The notes: generated by a model from the letters alone, not told the origin. Positions 48,096-57,333 are shown, counted from the stretch's first letter. The stretch: DNA of 64,000 nt from Pedobacter frigidisoli (GCF_004331675.1 NZ_SJSN01000009.1:124001-188000); one strand, 5' to 3'. Program-made: numbers and translations.

Positions 48096-49514
48096 ATGAG
48101 AATAAACCATTTGGCTAGCCTAGCTTTAGTATTAGGATTCGCATTTTTGAGTGGCTTCAATTACAGAAAAAAGAATATGTATGGTAAAGAGGTTTTCTTT
48201 AAAATTGACACGCTTGCTGCCAATCTAATTGTTCCTTGGCAAATTACATTTTTGCCAGATAAAACGATGCTTTTTACCGAGCGCACTGGCGAGGTTAGGC
48301 TTATAAGAAATGGAAAACTGAGCGAAAGACCTGTTCTTAAAGTGAATGATATAAAAGCTGAATCAAAAACTGGATTATTGGGCACGGTTTTGCATCCTAA
48401 CTTTATCAAGAATCATTTAATTTATATTGCTCAGAATTACGGAGAAAATAATAAGATCAGACTAAGAGTGGTTCAATATCTTTATGAGAAAGATAACTTA
48501 ATCAACCCAAAAACCTTAATACAAGGGATTCCTGGGGCGAGAAACCATACAGGTTGTAGGTTAGTTTTCGGTCCAGATAAGAAACTTTACATTTCCACTG
48601 GAGATGCGGATCAGCCTATACTTGCCCAAGACTTAAAAACGTACAATGGTAAGATTTTAAGAATTAATGATGATGGTAGCATTCCAAAGGACAATCCATT
48701 TATAGAAAACGACACCGCAAAAAAGGAGATTTGGTCTTACGGCCACAGAAACCCACAAGGCTTGGCTTTCGAGCCTTTTACTAATAAACTTTACGCAACA
48801 GAACATGGGCCAACCGGTGGCGATGAACTGAATGTTATTGAAAAAGGATCAAATTATGGCTGGCCAGTTATCCATCATCAAGAGACTAAACATGGCATGG
48901 TTAAACCATTTTTAGAATATACGCCATCTATTGGCCCAGCTGAAGCAACATTTTACAAGGGAAATGCTTTTCCAGAGTTAAAAGGGAGTTTACTTGTTGC
49001 TTGTCTTAGAGGGGAATCGATCTTAAGAATACAATTAGATCAAGGTAAAGTGGTTAAACAAGAGGTTTTACTTAAAAAGCAGTATGGAAGAATTCGTTCT
49101 ATAGTGGTTGGTCCTGACGGATTTATTTACATCTCTACATCCAATTTTGATTTACCAGAAAGCAAGGGGGAAAGACCTTATGATATGATTTTAAGGCTAA
49201 GTCCATCAACAGAAAAAGGAAATCAAATTATAGCTCAACAAATTATATCGAATAATAAAGGTGATATCGTTCAATCATCTCCAGCAAATATGTTTAATCA
49301 ACTTTGTGCCTCATGCCATGGCGATAAACTTCAGGGCTCAACATCAGTTTACAGCTTAGTTGGCGGAAAATTTAAGCATGGTGGCGACAAAAAATCGATT
49401 GTCAACAATATTACAAATGGTATTGTAGATAAAGGAATGCCTGCTTGGAATGGCGCCATCAGCAAAAAAGATATAGAAAGCTTGGCCGATTATGTTTTAC
49501 TTAACACAAAATAG
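48096..49514 (+). CDS. PQQ-dependent sugar dehydrogenase fused to cytochrome c
   Basis: From the ATG at 48096 the protein has 472 residues; a GTG two codons upstream is the alternative. A signal peptide (about 1-22) is followed by a six-bladed beta-propeller of the glucose/sorbosone dehydrogenase family. Examples of propeller motifs are PWQITFLPDKTMLFTERTG, HTGCRLVFGPDKKLYISTGD and SYGHRNPQGLAFEP. The C-terminal domain carries one heme c site, CASCH, near residue 403. It would oxidise a sugar in the periplasm and pass electrons to its own cytochrome. A related, larger gene follows 87 bases later. Confidence 0.88.
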   Translation: MRINHLASLALVLGFAFLSGFNYRKKNMYGKEVFFKIDTLAANLIVPWQITFLPDKTMLFTERTGEVRLIRNGKLSERPVLKVNDIKAESKTGLLGTVLHPNFIKNHLIYIAQNYGENNKIRLRVVQYLYEKDNLINPKTLIQGIPGARNHTGCRLVFGPDKKLYISTGDADQPILAQDLKTYNGKILRINDDGSIPKDNPFIENDTAKKEIWSYGHRNPQGLAFEPFTNKLYATEHGPTGGDELNVIEKGSNYGWPVIHHQETKHGMVKPFLEYTPSIGPAEATFYKGNAFPELKGSLLVACLRGESILRIQLDQGKVVKQEVLLKKQYGRIRSIVVGPDGFIYISTSNFDLPESKGERPYDMILRLSPSTEKGNQIIAQQIISNNKGDIVQSSPANMFNQLCASCHGDKLQGSTSVYSLVGGKFKHGGDKKSIVNNITNGIVDKGMPAWNGAISKKDIESLADYVLLNTK

Positions 49515-49601
49515 TTGATCTGTTAAGCATAAATTCTGATACAATTCAACAAGCTATTAAACAATGGTTTATATTTAAGGCCAACATACATAACCAAATA
49601 A

Positions 49602-52310
49602 ATGAAAACTACCTTTACGTTTTTACTATCCGCAATTGCATTCGTACTCATTTGCGCCACAACACTTAGTAAAAAATCTTTCGAAAGCAAGGAGCTAAGT
49701 CTTCTAGCACTTGCCAAAATAGATACGCCCGATCAAGATCGTTTTGTAAAAGTTGATCTCGTTCATGGAGAGTTTACCGAACCTACAGAACTTACTGTTT
49801 TGCCAAATTTTGATATTCTGGTTGCTCAAAGACGAGGCGAGGTGATGATTTATAAAAATCAAACTAAGAAAGTTACTGAAGCGGGAAAGCTCGATGTTTA
49901 TTTCAAAACCAATACGCCTGATGTAAATGCAGAGGAAGGTTTGCTGGGAATGGCCGCAGATCCGAAATTTGCAGTTAATCATTACGTTTATCTTTTCTAT
50001 AGTCCGTTTGATAAATCTGTAAATCGCCTTTCTCGGTTTAAGTTAGTGAACGATAAAATCGTAAAAGAGTCAGAGAAAATTATTTTAGAATTTTATTCTC
50101 AAAGAGAAATTTGCTGCCATACAGGAGGTTCAATAGCATTCGGACCGGATAATCTGCTTTATGTTTCTACCGGAGATAACTCCACTCCTTTTGATGTTCC
50201 AAAACAGCAATTCGTAAATAAAGGTTATGCTCCTTTGGATAACCGCCAAGGTTTGCAACAATATGATGCTCGAAGATCGGCAGGAAATACCAACGATTTA
50301 AGAGGAAAAATTCTTCGTATAAAACTGAATGATGATGGAACTTATTCCATTCCTGAGGGAAATTTGTTTCCAAAAGATATGCCAAAAACGCGACCAGAAA
50401 TTTTTGTAATGGGGAATAGAAACCCATACAGAATCTCTGTTGATCAAAAGACTGGTTATTTATATTGGGGAGAAGTTGGTCCTGACGCCAGCAATGATGA
50501 TGCTCTGCGTGGCCCCAGAGGTTACGACGAAGTAAATCAAGCTAAAAAAGCGGGCAATTTTGGTTGGCCATATTTCATAGGAAATAACTATCCTTACAAA
50601 GCTTACGATTATACTGATGGCAAAAACGGAGCACCTTTCGAGCCATCGGGAGCAATAAATAATTCTCCAAATAATACTGGATTAGATAAAGTTCCAGCTG
50701 CCCAACCTGCCTTTATTTGGTATCCTTATGGCGAATCTGCAGAATTTCCTCAGGTGGGTTCTGGAGGTAGAACAGCAATGGCTGGCCCAGTTTATTATAC
50801 CAAACTAAATGCTTCGCCTTATCCTGCTTATTACAACGGGAAATTAATTATTTACGAATGGGTTCGCGGTTGGGTAAAGGCCGTTACCATGAATGCCCAG
50901 GGAGATTATGTGAGCATGGAACCATTTATTTCGAATATTTCTTTGGCAGCACCGATAGATATGGAACAAGGTCCTGATGGAAAATTATACATTTTAGAGT
51001 ATGGCAAGGGGTGGTTTTCGAAAAATCCTGATGCAGGAATTGTAAGAATCGATTACTTAAAAGGAAACAGACCTCCAGCGGTAAAAAGCTTGGATATTAC
51101 AAAAACCAGTGGCTTACTTCCATATAAAATGACTGCTAAAGTTTATGCTAAAGATCCTGATGGCGATGCACTTACTTACGTGTGGAACTTAGGAAAAGGA
51201 GTTGTTAAAACTACTACAACGCCAACCCTGCAGTATACTTTTACAAAAGCGGGCGAATATCCAATCAGTGTTACGGTGATGGATAAAAATAAGGCATCGG
51301 CAAAAAGTTTGATTGTACCAGTCTTTGCTGGAAATGAACACCCAAATGTTAGCATTGCATTGGCGGGAAATAAGAGTTTTTATTTCCCCAATAAACCAGT
51401 TGATTATAAGGTTTTGGTAAGCGATAAGGGCGCTAAAGTAAATAATGCCAATATTTACATCTCAAATACTTACACTGAAGGAACTGATTTAGCTGGCGCA
51501 CAATTGGGTCATCAACAAGCTGCACAAACGGTTATTGGGAAAACACTCATGTTAAAATCTGATTGCAGCACCTGCCACAAAGAATCTGAAGTTTCTATTG
51601 GCCCAGCTTTCGATAAAATTGCAGTAAAATATAAAAACGACAGTAAAGCGGTTGATTATCTTGCTTCGAAAGTGATAAACGGAAGTCATGGTGTTTGGGG
51701 TGAAGTGCCAATGCCAGCACATACAGCCATGAAAGAGGCTGACGTGAAAAAAATTACCGATTGGATTATGACTTTGGGCAACAAAGAAACGATAGCGGCT
51801 TCTTTGCCTACCACAGGTAAGATCATTCCTCCGCCAGCAGTTGATAAAAAGAAATCTGTGTTGACTTTAAAAGCAAGTTATACTGATGCTGGATCTGCAA
51901 TTCTAAAACCGCTAACTACAACCAACCTCATCAATCTTCAGAGCAATGAAATTGAAGCGAGTGAAATAAAGGATTTTAAAGGTTTTGAGAAAAAAGATAT
52001 TTATGGTGGCGATAAGCTTATGCTAACTGAGCAGTCGGCATGGATTGCACTAAAAAACATCGACCTAACTGGGATTTCTAATTTTAATTTTTCATTTGCA
52101 AATTTAGAGACGGGAGCTGATGGCGAAATAGAAATAAGGATGGACGGAGAAGATGGTATCATAATTGGGAAATCTACTTTTAGAAACGGAACACCAATAA
52201 ATTTGATTAGCGATGGAAAAATGCATTCCCTCTATTTTATTTTTAAGGTCAAGGCTGGAACAGATAAGAGTCGTGTAATTATCAAATCGATAATAGTAGA
52301 TTCAAAATAA
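49602..52310 (+). CDS. Multidomain sugar dehydrogenase: propeller, PKD, cytochrome c, C-terminal beta domain
   Basis: The 902-residue protein has a signal peptide (about 1-24). A PQQ-type sugar dehydrogenase propeller follows (about 45-490, with CCHTGGSIAFGPDNLLYVST and VMGNRNPYR). A PKD-like domain spans about 500-580 (KDPDGDALTYVWNLG). A cytochrome c domain has CSTCH near residue 654 and a later methionine ligand candidate in VPMPAH. A C-terminal beta-sandwich resembles CBM6-type binding modules. Together these suggest a surface or periplasmic enzyme that binds and oxidises a carbohydrate. It is close to and oriented with the smaller dehydrogenase and may act in the same chain. Confidence 0.85.
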   Translation: MKTTFTFLLSAIAFVLICATTLSKKSFESKELSLLALAKIDTPDQDRFVKVDLVHGEFTEPTELTVLPNFDILVAQRRGEVMIYKNQTKKVTEAGKLDVYFKTNTPDVNAEEGLLGMAADPKFAVNHYVYLFYSPFDKSVNRLSRFKLVNDKIVKESEKIILEFYSQREICCHTGGSIAFGPDNLLYVSTGDNSTPFDVPKQQFVNKGYAPLDNRQGLQQYDARRSAGNTNDLRGKILRIKLNDDGTYSIPEGNLFPKDMPKTRPEIFVMGNRNPYRISVDQKTGYLYWGEVGPDASNDDALRGPRGYDEVNQAKKAGNFGWPYFIGNNYPYKAYDYTDGKNGAPFEPSGAINNSPNNTGLDKVPAAQPAFIWYPYGESAEFPQVGSGGRTAMAGPVYYTKLNASPYPAYYNGKLIIYEWVRGWVKAVTMNAQGDYVSMEPFISNISLAAPIDMEQGPDGKLYILEYGKGWFSKNPDAGIVRIDYLKGNRPPAVKSLDITKTSGLLPYKMTAKVYAKDPDGDALTYVWNLGKGVVKTTTTPTLQYTFTKAGEYPISVTVMDKNKASAKSLIVPVFAGNEHPNVSIALAGNKSFYFPNKPVDYKVLVSDKGAKVNNANIYISNTYTEGTDLAGAQLGHQQAAQTVIGKTLMLKSDCSTCHKESEVSIGPAFDKIAVKYKNDSKAVDYLASKVINGSHGVWGEVPMPAHTAMKEADVKKITDWIMTLGNKETIAASLPTTGKIIPPPAVDKKKSVLTLKASYTDAGSAILKPLTTTNLINLQSNEIEASEIKDFKGFEKKDIYGGDKLMLTEQSAWIALKNIDLTGISNFNFSFANLETGADGEIEIRMDGEDGIIIGKSTFRNGTPINLISDGKMHSLYFIFKVKAGTDKSRVIIKSIIVDSK

Positions 52311-52321
52311 AACAAGTAGAG

Positions 52322-52349
52322 ATCCCGAATAACTCATTCGGGATTTTTT
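52322..52349 (+). terminator. Terminator after the large sugar dehydrogenase
   Basis: ATCCCGAAT (52322-52330) and ATTCGGGAT (52336-52344) form a perfect 9-bp stem with a 5-base loop, followed by a T-run. It closes the 47.8-52.3 kb transcription unit. Confidence 0.88.
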
Positions 52350-52394
52350 ATTTAAAAAACAGTTTCGCCCATGCCATCTATTCATTTAGGTTAA

Positions 52395-52402
52395 TATCTT
52401 TG
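52395..52402 (+). promoter_or_regulatory. -7 promoter element of the HAD gene
   Basis: TATCTTTG matches the Bacteroidota -7 consensus TAnnTTTG and lies 18 bases before the ATG at 52421. It excludes the upstream in-frame TTG at 52400 as start. Confidence 0.6.
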
Positions 52403-52420
52403 CGGGATAAATATTCCTCC

Positions 52421-53056
52421 ATGCAAAATATTAAAAACATCATTTTTGATTACGGAAACGTAATTTTCGACATAGATTTTAAAATAGCTCAAGCCTCATT
52501 TCAAAAGCTTGGCATTACAGATATAGAAAATTTCTTTGCACACAAGGCACATAATCAATTATTTGATGATTTTGAAACTGGTGCAATTTCTCCGGCAGAA
52601 TTTAGAGTTGGGATTAGAAAAGCTGCCAATAAACCCGAGCTTACAGATGCACAAATTGATGAGGCCTGGAATAGTTTGCTGATTGGCACTATCCAAGAAA
52701 ACCATGAATTGCTCTTAAAGGTTAAGGAGAAATATCGCACTTTTTTGTTGAGCAATAACAACGAAATTCATTACGATTGGATTATTAATTACTTGAAAAC
52801 AACCTTTCAAATTAACAATTACGATGAATATTTTGAGAAAGCTTATTTCTCTCAACACATGAAATTGCGTAAACCAAACATCAATATTTTTGAGCAGGTT
52901 ATAAAAGAAAATAACCTCAATCCATCCGAAACGTTGTTTATTGATGATAGTCCGCAACACATTGAGGGCGCTAAAAAAGTGGGACTGAATACGCTTTTAA
53001 TGACTGAAAAGCCAGCACAGCTTGGAGATTTTTTGAAAGCGAATGGAATTTTGTAA
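52421..53056 (+). CDS. HAD-superfamily phosphatase
   Basis: From the ATG at 52421 the protein has 211 residues. Motif I is IIFDYGNVIFDID, a variant in which the second Asp of the DxD pair is replaced by Gly, seen in many HAD epoxide-hydrolase-like phosphatases. Motif II is FLLSNNNE, motif III has the Lys in MKLRKPN, and motif IV is LFIDDSPQHIEGA. It probably dephosphorylates a small metabolite. It is 8 bases upstream of the DUF962 gene and likely co-transcribed. Confidence 0.85.
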   Translation: MQNIKNIIFDYGNVIFDIDFKIAQASFQKLGITDIENFFAHKAHNQLFDDFETGAISPAEFRVGIRKAANKPELTDAQIDEAWNSLLIGTIQENHELLLKVKEKYRTFLLSNNNEIHYDWIINYLKTTFQINNYDEYFEKAYFSQHMKLRKPNINIFEQVIKENNLNPSETLFIDDSPQHIEGAKKVGLNTLLMTEKPAQLGDFLKANGIL

Positions 53057-53064
53057 ATTAGGTT

Positions 53065-53394
53065 ATGGCAGAAAAAAGGTTTAAATCGCTTAAAGAATTC
53101 TATCCATATTATTTAAGCGAGCACACGAATACCACTTCTCGTATACTACATTTTATAGGAACTGGTTTAGTAGCGCTAACATTCTTTACTGGTTTTCTCT
53201 TCCACAACTGGCACTTTTTCTTAGCGATGCCCATTTTAGGTTATGGCTTTGCATGGGTTGGGCATTTCTTCTTTGAGAAAAATAAACCTGCAACTTTTCA
53301 ATATCCAGGTTATAGCTTGGCGAGTGATTTTATTTTGTTCTATGATTTGCTAACGGGTAAACAAGGTTTTGTGGTTGATGATGCCCACGATTGA
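53065..53394 (+). CDS. DUF962 (Mpo1-like) membrane protein
   Basis: The 109-residue protein begins with the family pattern FKSLKEFYPYYLSEHTN and has histidines in HTNTTSRILHFIGTG and WVGHFFFEKNKPATF. It also has two to three transmembrane helices. The yeast homologue Mpo1 is an iron-dependent dioxygenase in fatty-acid alpha-oxidation; whether this member has that activity is unknown. The stop codon lies inside a palindromic repeat (53384-53403), so the last residues (DDAHD) may have been altered by repeat insertion. Confidence 0.85.
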   Translation: MAEKRFKSLKEFYPYYLSEHTNTTSRILHFIGTGLVALTFFTGFLFHNWHFFLAMPILGYGFAWVGHFFFEKNKPATFQYPGYSLASDFILFYDLLTGKQGFVVDDAHD

Positions 53395-53474
53395 AATCGT
53401 GGGTTATGTTATTAATTGCATTGTTTAGCATGTTAAATGTGGGTGCCTAAAATATAACCCACGATTTCAATCGT
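53384..53474. repeat. Palindromic intergenic repeat, family A (inverted pair)
   Basis: ACGATTGAAATCGTGGGTTAT (53387-53407, here split as ACGATTGAAATCG and TGGGTTAT) recurs exactly in reverse complement at 53454-53474. The core CCCACGAT/ATCGTGGG is itself a hairpin at 53384-53403. A third near-identical copy is at 57111-57134. It lies after, and supplies the stop codon of, the DUF962 gene. Confidence 0.85.
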
Positions 53475-53511
53475 ATGAAACTTGTATTTTGATAGCAACA
53501 ATCTATTCATG

Positions 53512-53577
53512 CTGTCATTCTGAGGCACGAAGAATCTGCAACCTATGAAACAGATTCTTCGTGCCTCAGAATGACAG
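53512..53577. repeat. Palindromic repeat, family B, copy 1 (27-nt arms)
   Basis: Arms at 53512-53538 and 53551-53577 are perfect reverse complements of 27 nt around a 12-nt loop. The arm starts CTGTCATTCTGAGGCACG and ends AAGAATCTG. The same arms occur at 57268-57333. It lies between convergent genes (DUF962 and proline dehydrogenase), where it can act as a bidirectional terminator. Confidence 0.9.
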
Positions 53578-53582
53578 AAAAA

Positions 53583-54770
53583 CTAAAGCTTTCTTCTCTT
53601 CAATTCCCTTTCAATCAATCCTAATTCTCGTCCTGTTTGCCCTGCAACTGAAGTATTCTCCTGTGCTCTTCTAAACAAATATGGCATCACCGCTTTAATC
53701 GGGCCATAAGGAACATATTTCGCCACATTATAATCTGCATCAGCAAGGTTAAAGCTCAAGTTATCGCTCATGCCTAAAAGCTGTGCGAAATACACATGTG
53801 GGTGATTATGAACCACTTTTTTCTCATCCAAAAGGTAAGTTAACAAGCGACTACTATCTTCATTGTGTGTTCCACAAACGATGGCAATTTCCTCAATATG
53901 ATCAACACAATAACGCAACGACTCATTGTAATCTCTGTCAGACGATTCTTTATCGGGCTGAATTGGAGATGGATAACCCATTTCTGCAGCACGTTTACGC
54001 TCTTTTTCCATGTACGCACCGCGAACCATTTTGACACCCAAAATAAAACCTGCGGCTTTTGCAATGAGGTGGTCGGCTTTCATATCGGCCAATTTATCGT
54101 GGCGATACATTTGATAAGTATTGTAAATGATGATGCGTTGCTGATTAAATTTACGCATCATATCCACAGCCAGTTCATCAATTGTATCCTGAATCCAGGT
54201 TTCTTCGGCATCAATCATAATCGGCACGCCCTTTTCAAAAGCGGTGCGGCAAATCATTTCACAACGTAATTTTACTTTTTCAAACTCTGCTTGTTCATCA
54301 GCTGTTAAAGTTTGTTTCGCATCTAACTTCTCTAATAAAGCAAAACGGCCAATACCCGTAATTTTGAAAACCGTAATGGGAATATTAACATCGCCATCGG
54401 CACGAAGAATGGTGCGGATAATCTCCTGACAAGTTTCATCAAATACAACTTCTTCTTCTTCGCCCTCAACCGAATAATCTAAAATGGTTCCAACGCCACC
54501 TTTTGCAAGCTGTGCAACTGCTTTATCGCATTCTGCAATGGTTTCGCCACCACAAAATTGTTGAAAAATGGTTGCCTTAATTGCTCCTTGAATGGGCATG
54601 CCAATTTTTAGAAAGAAATTGGTAATAGCAGGGCCAACCTTAGTTAAGAAGTTGCTTCCAATCATCTTAAAAAGCCAAAAAGCCTTTTTTAATTCGGCAT
54701 TGGTTTTTTGACGGAAAGCGACTTCAGTATTATCGAAATTGGGTTGTTTATTGGGTATTGAATCAATCAT
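53583..54770 (-). CDS. putA: Proline dehydrogenase
   Basis: The 395-residue protein is a monofunctional FAD-dependent proline dehydrogenase. The barrel includes the flavin- and substrate-binding stretch GVKMVRGAYMEKERKRAAEM and IVCGTHNEDS. The C-terminal catalytic motif RRAQENTSVAGQTGREL resembles the conserved YLxRRxxEN element. It oxidises proline to pyrroline-5-carboxylate at the membrane, the first step of proline catabolism. No P5C dehydrogenase gene is adjacent. It is convergent with the DUF962 gene, with a palindromic repeat between. Confidence 0.92.
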   Translation of the reverse strand: MIDSIPNKQPNFDNTEVAFRQKTNAELKKAFWLFKMIGSNFLTKVGPAITNFFLKIGMPIQGAIKATIFQQFCGGETIAECDKAVAQLAKGGVGTILDYSVEGEEEEVVFDETCQEIIRTILRADGDVNIPITVFKITGIGRFALLEKLDAKQTLTADEQAEFEKVKLRCEMICRTAFEKGVPIMIDAEETWIQDTIDELAVDMMRKFNQQRIIIYNTYQMYRHDKLADMKADHLIAKAAGFILGVKMVRGAYMEKERKRAAEMGYPSPIQPDKESSDRDYNESLRYCVDHIEEIAIVCGTHNEDSSRLLTYLLDEKKVVHNHPHVYFAQLLGMSDNLSFNLADADYNVAKYVPYGPIKAVMPYLFRRAQENTSVAGQTGRELGLIERELKRRKL

Positions 54771-54847
54771 TTGATGTATAATAAGTCAGATGGATGCAAA
54801 ATTATAAAAAGCATCCATTCTACGAACGTAAAACCTCGAAATAATCG

Positions 54848-54855
54848 TATTTTTG
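54848..54855 (+). promoter_or_regulatory. -7 promoter element of the S4-domain/aroB operon
   Basis: TATTTTTG matches the TAnnTTTG consensus and lies 7 bases before the ATG at 54863. The leader would be extremely short. Confidence 0.5.
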
Positions 54856-54862
54856 CAGCAAA

Positions 54863-55069
54863 ATGATACAATTCAAAATAGAGGGCGAATTTATTCCATT
54901 AATTCAGCTTTTAAAAGTGACCGGATTAGTCGGTACCGGCGGTGATGCTCAGGCTGCTGTAATGGATGGCTTAGTAAAATGCAACGGTGAAGTTGAGTTT
55001 CGTAAACGCTACAAGGTTAGAATTGGCGATATCATCATATTTGGAACTGATAAAATCGAAGTAATATAA
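54863..55069 (+). CDS. S4-domain RNA-binding protein (YbcJ/YaaA-like)
   Basis: The 68-residue protein is a lone S4 domain, with LIQLLKVTGLVGTGGDAQAA and VKCNGEVEFRKRYKVRIGD. Such proteins bind structured RNA, often ribosomal, and commonly sit next to unrelated housekeeping genes. Its last base is the first of the aroB start codon, so the two genes are translationally coupled. Confidence 0.88.
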   Translation: MIQFKIEGEFIPLIQLLKVTGLVGTGGDAQAAVMDGLVKCNGEVEFRKRYKVRIGDIIIFGTDKIEVI

Positions 55070-56127
55070 TGGAGCCATTAACTAGCGCAGGCCATTCGCT
55101 TTATTTCGAAAGTGGATTAGCAGAATTAAAAATCCTTTTAGAAAGCAATAAATACAGCAAAGTGTTTATCCTTGCCGATGAGCATACAAGCGAAATCTGT
55201 TTGCCTGTTTTTCAATCGCTGATGGATGATTATGCCGAATTTGATTTGATTGAAACCTCTGCGGGTGAAGAAAATAAAAACATCGATTTCTGCATCGGTA
55301 TTTGGAAAACCCTTTTGGATTTTGAGGCCGACCGCAAGAGTTTAATGATAAATTTAGGTGGCGGTGTAATTACCGATATGGGTGGTTTTATTGCCTCAAC
55401 CTATAAACGCGGCATCGATTTCATTAACGTTCCAACTACCCTACTTTCTCAAGTTGATGCTTCAGTAGGTGGCAAAACAGGAATTGACATCGATAATGTG
55501 AAGAACATGGTAGGTACTTTTACCTTGCCGCAAATGGTTTTTATTGAGACAGAATTCTTGAAAACATTACCCGAAAGAGAGCTTTTATCCGGCTTTGCCG
55601 AAATGATAAAACATGGCTTGATTTATGATAAAACTTATTACGAAAAGCTTAAGGCTAGCACTTATTTAACCCCATCAGCTGAAGATATTTATCGTTCTGT
55701 TGAGATTAAAAACGAAGTGGTAACCATCGACCCACATGAAAAAAATCTGCGTAAGATTTTGAATTTCGGTCATACCATTGGTCATGCGGTAGAAAGTTAT
55801 TCCTTAGCAAATGATGAAAATCCACTGACTCATGGCGAGGCAATTGCCATTGGTTTTGTTTGTGAGGCAGCTTTATCCATCAAAAACAGTGGACTGACTA
55901 AAGAAGAATTGAAAGATATTACCGTATATATTTTGTCGTTATATCCCAAATATGATATTAAAAAAGAAAGTTTCGATACGCTTTTAGAGCTAATGAAAAG
56001 CGATAAAAAGAATGAGGATGGCAACATTTTATTCTCTTTACTGGAAACAACTGGCAAATGCACGTTTAACTGCCGTGTGAGCATAGCTGATATTTTGAGC
56101 AGTTTAGATTATTATAACAGTTTATAA
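55069..56127 (+). CDS. aroB: 3-dehydroquinate synthase
   Basis: The 352-residue enzyme catalyses the second step of the shikimate pathway, DAHP to 3-dehydroquinate, with NAD and zinc. The NAD-binding motif GGGVITDMGGFIASTYKRG is followed by NVPTTLLSQVDASVGGKTG. The metal ligands are in ILNFGHTIGHAVE and THGEAI. It overlaps the S4 gene by one base, and the sterol-desaturase gene begins 2 bases later. The remaining aromatic genes of the window are 2-8 kb downstream. Confidence 0.95.
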   Translation: MEPLTSAGHSLYFESGLAELKILLESNKYSKVFILADEHTSEICLPVFQSLMDDYAEFDLIETSAGEENKNIDFCIGIWKTLLDFEADRKSLMINLGGGVITDMGGFIASTYKRGIDFINVPTTLLSQVDASVGGKTGIDIDNVKNMVGTFTLPQMVFIETEFLKTLPERELLSGFAEMIKHGLIYDKTYYEKLKASTYLTPSAEDIYRSVEIKNEVVTIDPHEKNLRKILNFGHTIGHAVESYSLANDENPLTHGEAIAIGFVCEAALSIKNSGLTKEELKDITVYILSLYPKYDIKKESFDTLLELMKSDKKNEDGNILFSLLETTGKCTFNCRVSIADILSSLDYYNSL

Positions 56128-56128
56128 A

Positions 56129-57094
56129 ATGAAGTACACCGGAAGTGATATTTCTGTAGGCACATTGTTTGGCTTTGTCATCGTCTTAACCTTGGTTGAA
56201 ATGTATTTCAGCTACGCCCACGACAGAAAATTATATACGAAACGAGACACCTGGACCAATATTTATTTAATGGTTTCGGCAATTGTAATTAACTTGGGCA
56301 TGAAAACGGCGACATTCTTTTTGTTAGAATATTGCTACCAATTCCGTTTATTCCAAATTTCTAATATTTGGATTTACTGGACGGTTTTAATTCTGGCACA
56401 AGATTTCTTATATTGGTTTTTGCATACGGTTGGCCATTATGTTCGCTTTTTCTGGGCGATGCATGTTACGCATCATTCATCAGAACATTTCAATTTAACT
56501 ACGGGTTTTCGTTCAACTGTTTTTGAACCTTTGTATCGTGTGTTCTTCTATTTGCCTTTAGCGTTTATGGGTTTCACTGCAATGGATATTCTTTTTGCTT
56601 ATCTGGTAACTCAAATTTATGGCAATCTGGTCCATACGCAGTACAAAATTAATTTCCCAAAATGGTATGAATATATTTTCGTAACGCCATCGCATCACCG
56701 TGTTCATCACGCCAGTAATGTGCGTTATTTGGATAAAAACATGGGTATGGTTTTAATTCTTTGGGACAGATGGTTTGGTACTTTCCAGGCAGAATTACCT
56801 GAAGATGAAATTAAATACGGCTTAACAACACAACCAAAAGATATTGGTCCGGTAAATATAATTTTCCACGAATTTATTGCTTTAAAAGCTGATGTGAAAA
56901 AGGCACCAACTTTTATGGATAAGGTAAAATATTTATTTAATCCACCAGGTTGGAGCCACGATGGCAGCACAAAAATTGCAAAGATTATGCAAAAGGAATT
57001 GCATGATGCTGAAGAATTGGAAAAGCAAAATAAAGAAAACAATAAGATTAAAGATATAAATGAGCAACAACGAACGTTAAGTTCGACAGGATAG
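56129..57094 (+). CDS. Sterol desaturase / fatty acid hydroxylase family protein
   Basis: The 321-residue integral membrane protein has several hydrophobic helices and the three histidine clusters of the family: HTVGHYVRFFWAMHVTHHSSEH in the middle (split clusters HxxxH and HxxHH), and HHRVHHAS further on. These bind a di-iron centre. Members hydroxylate or desaturate lipids; the substrate is unknown. The C-terminal 50 residues are polar and low in complexity. It follows aroB by 1-2 bases in an operon-like array. Confidence 0.88.
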   Translation: MKYTGSDISVGTLFGFVIVLTLVEMYFSYAHDRKLYTKRDTWTNIYLMVSAIVINLGMKTATFFLLEYCYQFRLFQISNIWIYWTVLILAQDFLYWFLHTVGHYVRFFWAMHVTHHSSEHFNLTTGFRSTVFEPLYRVFFYLPLAFMGFTAMDILFAYLVTQIYGNLVHTQYKINFPKWYEYIFVTPSHHRVHHASNVRYLDKNMGMVLILWDRWFGTFQAELPEDEIKYGLTTQPKDIGPVNIIFHEFIALKADVKKAPTFMDKVKYLFNPPGWSHDGSTKIAKIMQKELHDAEELEKQNKENNKIKDINEQQRTLSSTG

Positions 57095-57110
57095 GCGTTT
57101 AGTCATGTTT

Positions 57111-57134
57111 CCCACGATTGAAATCGTTGGTTAT
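57111..57134. repeat. Palindromic repeat, family A, third copy
   Basis: CCCACGATTGAAATCGT followed by TGGTTAT repeats the 53384 element with one mismatch, 17 bases after the sterol-desaturase stop codon. Confidence 0.75.
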
Positions 57135-57267
57135 GTGACAATAAGTTAATCATAATCACGGTCTGTATTTCATAGGCCGTTTTTTGTTTAAGAGAATTTA
57201 GGAAATGGTTGGTTCTGCGCTATTGGCTAATCCAGCCCTGCTATCCATTACAATCTTTTAAAAACTT

Positions 57268-57333
57268 CTGTCATTCTGAGGCACGAAGAATCTGTTTCAT
57301 CGTTGGCAGATTCTTCGTGCCTCAGAATGACAG
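57268..57333. repeat. Palindromic repeat, family B, copy 2 (27-nt arms)
   Basis: Arms at 57268-57294 and 57307-57333 are identical to those at 53512-53577. Only the 12-nt loop differs. It lies in the non-coding stretch downstream of the sterol-desaturase gene. The remainder of 57134-57449 holds no gene that I can see. Confidence 0.9.
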
